Of a stretch of 8,960 bases of DNA, positions 1 to 5,603 are shown in pieces. This DNA comes from DATDCY01 sp031406795 [NCBI: Candidatus Rokuibacteriota bacterium] (GTDB lineage: Bacteria > JAUVQV01), in NCBI GenBank assembly GCA_031406795.1, contig JANOHV010000088.1:1-8960 (forward strand), given 5' to 3'. Both the position numbers and the translations under genes were made by a program. Each line of letters opens with the position of its first letter. Position 1 is the stretch's first letter. The notes below the pieces were generated by a model, which worked only from the letters and a program-made list of their open reading frames with translations, was not told the DNA's origin and ran no database searches.

Positions 1-440
1 CCGCTCGGCCGCACGAGGTAATGGAACACCTCGCCGAGCCCGGTCGCGACGGGACCGAGCGTGGGGCGGGGCGTCCCTTCCGGCAGCTCGACGGATTGCA
101 TGCGCTCGAGGACGAGCTGGCGCGCGAAGTAGATGTCCGTGCCGTCCTCGAAGACGACGGTCACCTGCGAGAGGCCGAACTTCGAGATCGACCGGACCTC
201 CTTGAGCTTCGGCAGCCCCGAAATCGCCTGCTCCAGCGGTGCGGTCACCTGCCGCTCGATCTCGAACGGCGAGAGCGCCGAGGCGACCGTGTTGATCTGC
301 ACCTGGACCGGCGTGGTGTCGGGGAAGGCATCCATCGGCAGGCGCGCGAAGGCCAGCGCGCCGAGCAGCGCGATCCCGACCCAGATGACGATGACCGCGA
401 GCCGGTGGTCGAGCGACCAGTTGATGACGCGATTGAGCAT
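1..440 (-). CDS. Heavy-metal RND efflux pump (CzcA/CusA family), N-terminal part, runs off the left edge
   Basis: Inner-membrane proton-driven pump subunit of a tripartite metal exporter. Only the first 146 codons are visible. The protein opens MLNRVINWSLDHR, followed by a hydrophobic first transmembrane helix (about residues 13-31), then FPDTTPVQVQINT and a periplasmic porter segment containing PLEQAISGLP, VRSISKFGLSQVTVVF and LPEGTPRPTLGP. These match the conserved start of the heavy-metal (HME) RND family. The ATG at 440-438 is preceded by a GGAG ribosome site and lies 10 nt after the stop of the adaptor gene, so the two are co-transcribed. The metal-selecting charged residues of the later transmembrane helices lie outside the window, so Zn/Co/Cd versus Cu/Ag specificity cannot be read here. 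Family assignment is firm; substrate is unknown. Confidence 0.95.
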   Translation of the reverse strand, partial: MLNRVINWSLDHRLAVIVIWVGIALLGALAFARLPMDAFPDTTPVQVQINTVASALSPFEIERQVTAPLEQAISGLPKLKEVRSISKFGLSQVTVVFEDGTDIYFARQLVLERMQSVELPEGTPRPTLGPVATGLGEVFHYLVRPS

Positions 441-450
441 TGCGGCGCTC

Positions 451-1833
451 CTACCTGGTTTCCACGTCGCAGCACCCCGCGCCGATGGAGTCCTTGAGGG
501 TCTCGGTCTTCAGAAAGAAACTCCCCGCGGTCACCACCTCCTCGCCCGGCTCGATGCCGGAGACCAGGTCGATGAGCTCCGCGTCCCAGCGCCCCGGCAC
601 CACCCGGACCCGCCGGGTCTCGTACTCCGCCGGACCGAGGCGGACGAAGGCGACCTGGACGGACTTGGCCCGCTGGATCGCACCGCGGGGGACGGCGGCG
701 GAGACCCGCGTGCTTCCGAGCCGGATGCGGGCTTTCCCGAACATGTTGGCGCGGAGCAGGCCCGAAGCGTTGGCCAGCCGGACTCGTATCCTGACGGTTC
801 GCGTCAGCGGGTCGACCGCCGTCGCGATCTGCGCGACCGTGCCGCTGAATTCGCGATCCCCCAATGCGTCGACGGTCAGCGTGACGGCGCTCCCGATGTG
901 CACCGCGGCGAGATCGGCCTCGCGCACCGCGACCTCCGCCCAGAGGGTGGAGGTGTCGACGATCTCGAAGAGCGCCTGCTCTGTCCCGACGTACTGTCCG
1001 AGCGAGACGGTCCTCTGGGTCACGACCCCCGAAAACGGGGCGCTGAGCGTATAGGTGCCGCCGCTGCCGCTGCCGGCGCCGACGATCCCGAGTGAAGACG
1101 CCAGCGCAGCGTGCCCGGCCCTGGCCTGCTCCAGCTCCTGCTCGGCCGCTTCGACGTCCACGCGCGCGGAGATCCCTTTCTGATGAAGCTCGATCTCACG
1201 GTGGTACTTCACCTCAGCGAGCCTGACCTGGGAGGTGGCCGCCGAGAGCCGGGACTGCTCGGCGCCGACCTCGGCGCTCTCGACGACGGCGAGGGCCGCC
1301 CCGGCCTTCACCGCCTCCCCCACGTCGACGTGGAGCCGCCTTACGACGCCGGGCGACCGCGCGTTGACATGGGCGATGCGGGTCGCGTCGTGAACGATCG
1401 TGGCCGGCGCGACGATTTCCGTAGTCGCCTTGCCGTGGAGGGCTCTTACCGTCTCGATCCCCGCGAGCCGCGCGGTGTCGTTCGATTTCAGCTTGATCCT
1501 GGTCCCGTCGGCAGGAGCGCCGTCGCCGGCGACATCGAGCGCGGGCTTGCCGCCGCTCTCGGGGCGACACACCGGGCAGACGGACTCCGGGAAGCCGTGC
1601 TCCTGGCACCAGTCGCCCTTGGCCCGGAAGACGGCCTCGAGCGCCGGGTTGCACTTCGGGCAGACCGCCTCCAGGACGCCGTGCTCTGCGCAAAGCCCTT
1701 CCGCGGCGGGCGGCACGGCTGCCGATTTCACCTCAGCCGGGATGGCTTCGACCTTCGGCGGCTGTGCCTCCTGCCGGCACCCCGCTGCGAGCGCGATCGC
1801 GATCGGGAGCAGGAGGAAGGCGATCCGGCGCAT
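451..1833 (-). CDS. RND periplasmic adaptor (CzcB/CusB-type membrane fusion lipoprotein) with an N-terminal double CxEH...CxxC metal motif
   Basis: Links the inner-membrane RND pump to an outer-membrane channel. Of 460 residues, 1-19 form a lipoprotein signal ending in lipobox LAAGC (Cys19). Two Cys/His motifs follow at 48-63 (CAEHGVLEAVCPKCNP) and 76-91 (CQEHGFPESVCPVCRP). The usual adaptor architecture comes next: first lipoyl half around 155-190 (SPGVVRRLHVDVGEAV), an alpha-helical hairpin around 190-248, second lipoyl half around 255-290 (SAPFSGVVTQR), then beta-barrel and membrane-proximal domains (ATAVDPLTRTVRIRV). It ends with a Cys pair, GAGCCDVETR (Cys454-Cys455). The start ATG sits 1 nt after the TGA of the upstream gene, which encodes the same Cys/His motif four times, so the pair is almost certainly translated together. 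The Cys/His motifs probably bind a thiophilic or borderline metal in the periplasm; that is inference. Confidence 0.93.
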   Translation of the reverse strand: MRRIAFLLLPIAIALAAGCRQEAQPPKVEAIPAEVKSAAVPPAAEGLCAEHGVLEAVCPKCNPALEAVFRAKGDWCQEHGFPESVCPVCRPESGGKPALDVAGDGAPADGTRIKLKSNDTARLAGIETVRALHGKATTEIVAPATIVHDATRIAHVNARSPGVVRRLHVDVGEAVKAGAALAVVESAEVGAEQSRLSAATSQVRLAEVKYHREIELHQKGISARVDVEAAEQELEQARAGHAALASSLGIVGAGSGSGGTYTLSAPFSGVVTQRTVSLGQYVGTEQALFEIVDTSTLWAEVAVREADLAAVHIGSAVTLTVDALGDREFSGTVAQIATAVDPLTRTVRIRVRLANASGLLRANMFGKARIRLGSTRVSAAVPRGAIQRAKSVQVAFVRLGPAEYETRRVRVVPGRWDAELIDLVSGIEPGEEVVTAGSFFLKTETLKDSIGAGCCDVETR

Positions 1834-1834
1834 C

Positions 1835-2353
1835 TCATTTTCCCCCGGCGGGCTTCGGCGGACGGAGAATCTTCAGGCCAGGGTTGCATTTCAGGCACTG
1901 GGATTCCGGGAGCCCGTGCTCGGCGCACCAGTCCTTGGTCGCCTTGAACGCGGGGATCAAGGCGGGGTTGCAGCGGGTATCGAGGGACTCGGGGACCTGG
2001 TGCTCGCCACACCAATCCTCGTACGAGCCGGCTACGGCTCCCTTCGGCGCATGGGCGAGTGGGGTCTGCGGCGGAGGTCGGACAATCTTCAATGTCGGAT
2101 TGCACTTCAGACACTGGGATTCCGGGAGCCCGTGCTCGGGACACCAGTCCCTGGTCGCCTTGAACGCCGGGATCAAAGCGGGGTTGCAGCGGGTGTCGAG
2201 GGACTCGGGCACCTGGTGCTCCCCGCACCAGTCCTCGTAGGATCCGGGCGCGGCCCCCTGCGGAGCGTGGGCGGCATCGCCGACGGGAGGCGCAGCGAAA
2301 GCCGGCTGTGCCATCGCCAGAGAGAGGGCGATCGCGACAATCGTGAAACGCAT
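1835..2353 (-). CDS. Exported Cys/His protein made of a duplicated CxEH unit (putative periplasmic metal-binding protein)
   Basis: A 172-residue protein with a signal peptide (residues 1-20, ending PAFA) and almost nothing besides two near-identical units, His29-Pro94 and His101-Pro166, offset by 72 residues. Each unit holds two half-motifs: a variant WCGEHQVPESLDTRCNP (Cys43, His46, Cys56; Cys115, His118, Cys128) and a full WCxEHGLPESQCLKCNP (Cys71, His74, Cys81, Cys84; Cys143, His146, Cys153, Cys156). The full form recurs twice at the N-terminus of the adjoining RND adaptor. The start is supported by an AAGGAG site 7 nt upstream. The gene sits where czcC/cusC often precedes the adaptor gene, but it is clearly not an outer-membrane channel. 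A role in periplasmic metal capture or hand-over to the pump is inferred from the shared motif and the 1-nt gap. No named family is recognised with certainty. Confidence 0.85.
   Translation of the reverse strand: MRFTIVAIALSLAMAQPAFAAPPVGDAAHAPQGAAPGSYEDWCGEHQVPESLDTRCNPALIPAFKATRDWCPEHGLPESQCLKCNPTLKIVRPPPQTPLAHAPKGAVAGSYEDWCGEHQVPESLDTRCNPALIPAFKATKDWCAEHGLPESQCLKCNPGLKILRPPKPAGGK
1856..2269 (-). repeat. Tandem 216-bp coding duplication
   Basis: Two direct copies, 2072-2269 and 1856-2053, spaced 216 bp apart and in frame, encode the two units of the exported Cys/His protein. The core of each copy is nearly identical at DNA level, with scattered mostly synonymous changes, while the linkers differ more. 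This indicates an internal duplication kept under selection or fairly recent. Confidence 0.9.
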
Positions 2354-2482
2354 ATTCGTTCTCCTTCAATCGTGTGAGGCGCGACGGACAAGGGCCGTCA
2401 ATGTGTGCCGCCCGGGCTCGCGGTCTTGTGCGCCGCTCAGGGATGACGGCGGCCAAGCAGCGGAAATCGGCGTTCTCTGCGA

Positions 2483-2524
2483 CGCCCGGGAGGGCGAACG
2501 GAACCGCGGTGAACTACGCGGTTC
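2483..2524 (-). other. Two adjacent stem-loops at the end of the small Cys-rich gene
   Basis: GAACCGCG (2501-2508) pairs perfectly with CGCGGTTC (2517-2524) around an 8-nt loop that contains the TAG stop of the upstream gene. Just downstream in the transcript CGCCC/GGGCG (2483-2487 and 2492-2496) forms a second hairpin. Neither is followed by a T-run, so a classical intrinsic terminator is unlikely. An mRNA-stability or processing element in the 160-nt gap before the tandem-repeat gene is possible. Confidence 0.4.
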
Positions 2525-2819
2525 GGGGAGGGTGAAAAATGTCGGCGGGGCAGGGTGAGGTACCGGCGCTCTCCGAAGCGGTAGCGACGGGAAAACCCGG
2601 CAGAGCGTACGGCACGAACAGCACCAGCGGCGACAGAGGTTCATTTACCCTGCAGCACGCGCACGAGCCGCACTGATCAGGAGCGCCAGATTCCTGCTCG
2701 TCCTGGCACCCGTCCGAACAGGCGCCGGCAGGGGAGATCTGGTTGCACCCCTGGGCGACCGGAGCGACGCCGATCTGTACACAGAGCAGCAGCAGGAGCA
2801 GAAGCAGTGCCGTTCTCAT
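2514..2819 (-). CDS. Small exported Cys-rich protein of a metal-resistance operon
   Basis: A 101-residue protein starting MRTA followed by eight Leu: a signal peptide probably ending near residue 22-24. Cysteines are clustered as C25-x8-C34-x3-C38-x11-C50-x2-C53-x-C55-C56, with acidic residues between (DGCQDEQE). The C-terminal third is hydrophobic (PLVLFVPYALPGFP) and then Pro-rich. Small Cys-rich exported proteins of this kind occur beside czc-type efflux genes, and metal binding is the natural inference, but I cannot name the family. I chose the ATG at 2819-2817 because the earlier in-frame TTG lies inside the -35 element of a good promoter, and because the signal peptide begins at this ATG. 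There is no ribosome binding site before it; see the promoter entry. Confidence 0.7.
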   Translation of the reverse strand: MRTALLLLLLLLCVQIGVAPVAQGCNQISPAGACSDGCQDEQESGAPDQCGSCACCRVNEPLSPLVLFVPYALPGFPVATASESAGTSPCPADIFHPPRTA

Positions 2820-2859
2820 CGTGGCAAATCTAGGCGGGCATTGCCTTGTTGTCAAGGCA
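2820..2859 (-). promoter_or_regulatory. Sigma-70-type promoter with an operator-like dyad over the -35 box; possible leaderless start
   Basis: On the minus strand TTGACA (2855-2850) and TAGATT (2832-2827) are separated by exactly 17 bp. A perfect inverted repeat, TGCCTTG-ACAA-CAAGGCA (2859-2842), covers the -35 box. The expected transcription start falls within a few bases of the ATG at 2819, which has no Shine-Dalgarno sequence, so the mRNA may be leaderless. The dyad is placed as for a repressor. It does not lie in a 19-20 bp spacer, so it is not the MerR arrangement. Confidence 0.55.
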
Positions 2860-2879
2860 CAGGCCCGTAATCGAGGACT

Positions 2880-3362
2880 TCACGGCGACGAAGCGGGGGC
2901 GCGGGCGCAGCGGAGGGAAAAGCCCCAGCCGGCAATCAGAGCGACGGTCGTGAGCAGGGCCACGAGTGGTTTGGCCCATGGCAGGAAGGCCGCGCCGAAG
3001 AAGCTCAGGTAGACGGCCAGCATGGGAGAGCCGCAGCAGCCGAGCAGATAACATCCCGCTACGGCGAGCGCGCCGGAGAATGAGACGCTGCCCAGGGCGA
3101 GGTTGCGGCTTGCGGCGAGCCGCTGCTCGCGATAGCGCCGCAGCCCTCCGGCGGCGAAAGCGAGGGAGATGCCGTAGGAATAGCCGAGCCAGTATCCCCC
3201 GCCATCGAGATAATCGCGCATCCAGGAGCGGCCCGAGTCCGGCACCTCGGCCCAGCGGCTCTGGGCCGGGTCCTGTTCCGGAAACAGGCCGAGCCAGACG
3301 AAGTGCGTAGTCAGGACCGCGAGGAACACTGCCAACGGGAGCAGGGCGCGCCGGATCTTCAC
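2880..3362 (-). CDS. Small multi-span membrane protein with a GCCGSP motif
   Basis: A 160-residue integral membrane protein. Hydrophobic stretches are seen at about 6-27, 57-73, 88-108, 112-130 and 131-150. A polar loop (residues 28-55) follows the first span. The motif CYLLGCCGSPM (Cys104, Cys109-Cys110, Pro113) falls at the junction of two predicted spans and resembles in style the Cys pairs of small metal transport proteins such as MerT, without enough similarity to assign it. The start is taken as GTG at 3362-3360 because GTGA overlaps the upstream stop by 4 nt; the longer in-frame extension only shadows the upstream gene. A role in moving or sensing metal in this operon is an inference. 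No family is recognised. Confidence 0.75.
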   Translation of the reverse strand: MKIRRALLPLAVFLAVLTTHFVWLGLFPEQDPAQSRWAEVPDSGRSWMRDYLDGGGYWLGYSYGISLAFAAGGLRRYREQRLAASRNLALGSVSFSGALAVAGCYLLGCCGSPMLAVYLSFFGAAFLPWAKPLVALLTTVALIAGWGFSLRCARAPASSP

Positions 3363-3769
3363 GGCTTCGCCGTCTCCGGGATCTTCGCCAGTTTTCGCGC
3401 GGCGAACAGCATCTTCCCGTTCACCGTCGTGACCTCGCCCTCCACCCGGACGATGTCGAGAACCGCAGGCATCTCGCCCGCCCAGCGCACGGGCAGCGCC
3501 AGCTGGGAACAGGTCACCACCCGGCACTTGCGATATTCCTCCACGTCGATCAGCGCGAGGGTTTGATCCTTCTTCGAAGCGGTCTTCACCACCCCCTCGA
3601 CGACCAGGGTCCCGGTATGCTTCTCGGGCTCCCTCATGAACTGATCTACGCCGAGCGGTGCGACCGGTGTTTGCGGGGCGACCGGGGTCGCCTGTCCGGC
3701 ATCAGCGCGGGGTGTGCCCACAAGCAGGATGGTGAGAGCCGCGAACGCGAGCAGGTGCTTTCGGGTCAT
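3359..3769 (-). CDS. Exported OB-fold-like protein, function unknown
   Basis: A 136-residue protein with a signal peptide (residues 1-24, ending RADA), a Pro-rich linker (27-39), then an all-beta-looking domain from about 53 to 127: GTLVVEGVVKTA, LALIDVEEY, CRVVTC (Cys82 and Cys87), LPVRWAGEMP and VRVEGEVTTVNGKMLFAAR. The alternating strands with G-x-V turns resemble OB-fold domains of periplasmic proteins such as the heme chaperone CcmE, but this is only a resemblance. ATG at 3769-3767 is chosen over an upstream in-frame GTG because GGAGGA lies 7-8 nt before it and the signal peptide starts there. Its TGA overlaps the GTG of the membrane-protein gene. It is the first intact gene of the left metal block. 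Cys82/Cys87 could bind metal or form a disulfide. Confidence 0.75.
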   Translation of the reverse strand: MTRKHLLAFAALTILLVGTPRADAGQATPVAPQTPVAPLGVDQFMREPEKHTGTLVVEGVVKTASKKDQTLALIDVEEYRKCRVVTCSQLALPVRWAGEMPAVLDIVRVEGEVTTVNGKMLFAARKLAKIPETAKP

Positions 3770-3817
3770 GTCGATTCCTCCATTCCGATGAACAGAAGCG
3801 CTTCTGGCGGAAGTTCT

Positions 3818-3912
3818 CTTCCCTTCGGCCAGCAGATGCGCCAGCACCTCCTTGTTGTCGCCGTGGAAGAGCAGGCCGGAGGGGTGCTCTCGACCTTCTT
3901 CTCGTCTGCCAT
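3818..3912 (-). pseudogene. N-terminal remnant of an adenine-specific DNA methyltransferase (type III Mod-like), frameshifted and truncated
   Basis: A GAGGAA ribosome site precedes ATG at 3912-3910. The first codons read MADEKKVES; the frame then shifts by what looks like two extra bases (near 3886-3888), and the reading resumes as PSGLLFHGDNKEVLAHLLAEGK. The HGDN...VL..LL segment is the characteristic stretch that precedes the S-adenosylmethionine/catalytic region (YIDPPF) of type III-like adenine methyltransferases. Homology stops at about 3818; the catalytic DPPY-type motif is absent. The shifted frame then runs openly into the OB-fold gene. Recognition is from memory of the family and is short, so confidence is moderate. 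Confidence 0.55.
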
Positions 3913-3988
3913 CGGCTGCTTCCTCAATGTGCGTGAAGTTTCATTGCCGGCACGCTATGTAACTCAGTAGATAGATAGTAACATACAA
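3913..3988 (-). promoter_or_regulatory. AT-richer gap between fic and the methyltransferase remnant; possible weak promoter
   Basis: This 76-nt stretch is clearly less GC-rich than its surroundings. It holds a short TCTA/TCTATC run and two GTTAC words in direct orientation on the minus strand. It is the only non-coding gap in which a promoter for the downstream methyltransferase start, and now for the left metal block, could sit. I see TTG- and TAC-type hexamers, but no pair with good spacing, so no exact -35/-10 is claimed. Confidence 0.25.
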
Positions 3989-5173
3989 TCATCGCTGTGT
4001 GCCTCGCGTCTCGGAGACGATCTTCAGGATCTCCTCGGCGAGAAAGACTTGGTTCCTCCGCCGATCGGTGATCTCGCGGACGATCTTCAGCCCCACGAGC
4101 TTGCGCAGCGATTTCATGGCCGCCTGATGGGTGACGTCGAAGCGCCGGGCGACCTGCGTCGCCGAGAGCGTCGGGTTCTCGAAGAGGGCATCGACGATAC
4201 CGAGCGGCAGGGCCGTCGTCCGCTTCAGACGTTGCAACCGGGTGCGCCACGCGGTCTGGAGATCCTGCAACTGTCCCGCCCGGGCGATGGCGTCGCGCGA
4301 CTGCTCGGTCACCCCTTCGAGGAAGAAGACCGCCCACTCCGCCCAGGCGCCGCTGCGGCTCACCGCCGCGAGCCGGTTGTAGTACTCGTCCCGGTGTCGC
4401 TCGAAGTAGACGCTGAGATAGAGCAGCGGCAGGCCGAGCAGGTTCCAGGAGGTCAGCAGCAGCGGGATGAGGAGGCGTCCGATGCGGCCGTTGCCGTCGA
4501 GGAACGGGTGGATGGCCTCGAACTGATAGTGGATGAACGCCAGACGCAGCAGCGGCGGGTGGCCGTTCTCCGCATGCAGGTACTTCTCGAAGGCGCCGAG
4601 CGCGTCGTTCATCTCGGGAGCCGGCGGGGGGACAAAGGCGGCCTCGTTCAGGGTGCAGCCGGGTCGGCCGATCCAGTTCTGGGAGCGGCGGAACTCGCCG
4701 GGCGTCGCCCGGTCCCCGCGGACGCCCTTCATCAGCCGCTCGTGCAGCTCGCGGATCAGGCGCAGGCTCACCGGGAAGGTCTTCATCCGCTTGATGCCGT
4801 ACTCCAGGGCGGTGACGTAGTTGTGCACCTCCCGCACGTCGGCCTCGGGCGGGGCGGACCGGACGCCCGGCTGGCCCGCCTCGAAGGCGTAGAGGTCGGC
4901 GATGTTCGACTGCGTTCCCTCGATGCGTGAGGAGAGGACGGCCTCGCGGCGGATGTACGGGCGGACCAGGAGTTGCGGGTTGGCGAGGGCTCGGCCGAGG
5001 CCGGCCAGTTCGCCCAGGGCGCGGTCGGCCTCGGAAAGCGCGCGAACGAGTGCGGGACTGAACGGCAGGTCAGGCGGGAGCAGTTGCGGGACGAAGGCCC
5101 GGTAGGCGGCCGCGCCGGAGCCGACCTTCAGCAGGCGGCCGGAGGGGCTCTTCCGGAAGTCGTCCATGCTCAT
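3989..5173 (-). CDS. Fic-family protein adenylyltransferase with winged-helix C-terminus
   Basis: Cytosolic enzyme expected to transfer AMP from ATP to hydroxyl side chains of target proteins. The 394-residue chain has a Fic N-terminal domain (about 10-100) carrying an inhibitory motif S81-x3-E85-G86, which marks class II Fic proteins whose activity is held back by an N-terminal helix. The catalytic loop HPFLDGNGRIGR lies at 222-233, with the catalytic His222, Mg-binding Asp226, Asn228, Arg230 and Arg233 all present. A winged-helix/HTH follows at about 340-390 (LSATQVARRFDVTHQAA). Length and layout match the SoFic-like group. ATG at 5173 overlaps, as ATGA, the end of a Res-like reading frame, which supports this start; Met3 is an alternative. 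The gene appears intact although both neighbours are remnants. Targets are unknown, and a self-regulating or transcriptional role through the HTH is possible. Confidence 0.93.
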   Translation of the reverse strand: MSMDDFRKSPSGRLLKVGSGAAAYRAFVPQLLPPDLPFSPALVRALSEADRALGELAGLGRALANPQLLVRPYIRREAVLSSRIEGTQSNIADLYAFEAGQPGVRSAPPEADVREVHNYVTALEYGIKRMKTFPVSLRLIRELHERLMKGVRGDRATPGEFRRSQNWIGRPGCTLNEAAFVPPPAPEMNDALGAFEKYLHAENGHPPLLRLAFIHYQFEAIHPFLDGNGRIGRLLIPLLLTSWNLLGLPLLYLSVYFERHRDEYYNRLAAVSRSGAWAEWAVFFLEGVTEQSRDAIARAGQLQDLQTAWRTRLQRLKRTTALPLGIVDALFENPTLSATQVARRFDVTHQAAMKSLRKLVGLKIVREITDRRRNQVFLAEEILKIVSETRGTQR

Positions 5174-5316
5174 GAGCGGGAGCGGCCATCCTTGCGGCGG
5201 ATCACGAAATCCGGCGTGTAGCGGTGCCAGTCATTGTCCTCGCCCTTGTAATCCACGAAGAAATCGGTCTGCCGGGGATTGGTGAGGGCGCTGGTGAAGT
5301 AGATGTCCTCGATCTG
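5170..5316 (-). pseudogene. C-terminal remnant of a type III restriction (Res) subunit nuclease domain
   Basis: An open frame without its own start reads QIEDIYFTSALTNPRQTDFF, then VDYKGEDNDWHRYTPDFVI and RRKDGRSRS, and stops. The order IxDIYFT ... TDFFVDY ... YTPDFVIRRKDGR matches the C-terminal endonuclease region of type III restriction subunits. There PDF supplies the first acidic residue of a PD-(D/E)xK site and a VEIK-like strand should follow DGR. That strand is missing, since the frame ends SRS-stop, and the helicase part upstream is gone. The stop overlaps the fic start as ATGA, so res and fic were or became translationally coupled. The residue pattern is distinctive but short. Confidence 0.6.
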
Positions 5317-5603
5317 GCGGCGAGTTGGGGGTGCAGGATGGCGAACATGCCTGGCAGTCTACGACAGACATGTAACTGCTGAAAGAGAAAAACACATTAC
5401 GAAGCTGGTCGGCGGCGTGGCGCTGCTGCGCTGCGTGGCGGTTTTGGGCGAGATGAAGCTCGAGGGCGACCAGGCGGTGGGCGTGACGATGCCTGCAGGG
5501 AGTCGGACAACCGGCTGAACAATAGTCTCCAAGTCTTGCAGAATAGTCGCCAGTTCGCTGTCCTCGCGTCGCATGAAAGGCCTGAAAACAGACGATTGTC
5601 GAA
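5317..5603. other. Stretch without a supported gene, between the Res remnant and the right metal operon
   Basis: GC content dips and no reading frame on either strand has both a ribosome site and a recognisable product. A minus-strand frame starting MRREDSELATIL (5574 down to 5359) is open for about 70 codons, but its codon third positions lack the local G/C bias and it has no good ribosome site. The stretch contains a pair of phased direct repeats (5521-5552) and probably holds the upstream control region of the right operon. Confidence 0.4.
5521..5552 (+). repeat. Phased 11-bp direct repeat upstream of the sigma-54-like promoter
   Basis: AATAGTCTCCA (5521-5531) and AATAGTCGCCA (5542-5552) differ at one base and are spaced 21 bp apart, two helical turns. 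They lie about 55-85 bp upstream of the -24 element, where an enhancer-binding activator could bind the same DNA face twice. Functional meaning is inferred. Confidence 0.45.

Noticed and set aside
133-1095. Plus-strand frame over the RND and adaptor genes
   Set aside because: Lies entirely opposite two firmly recognised genes and has no recognisable content.
1856-2269. CRISPR or other non-coding repeat array
   Set aside because: Only two units, 216 bp apart, in frame and fully inside a coding gene; it is a coding duplication.
1111-2377. Long plus-strand frames opposite the adaptor and tandem-repeat genes
   Set aside because: They are antisense shadows caused by the high GC third-position bias of the minus-strand genes; products are Arg/Gly-rich without domains or ribosome sites.
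2820-2859. MerR-type operator
   Set aside because: MerR-family sites place the dyad within a 19-20 bp spacer; here the spacer is 17 bp and the dyad covers the -35 box.
4049-4930. Plus-strand frame opposite fic
   Set aside because: Composition typical of an antisense frame; the minus strand encodes an intact Fic protein with its full catalytic motif.
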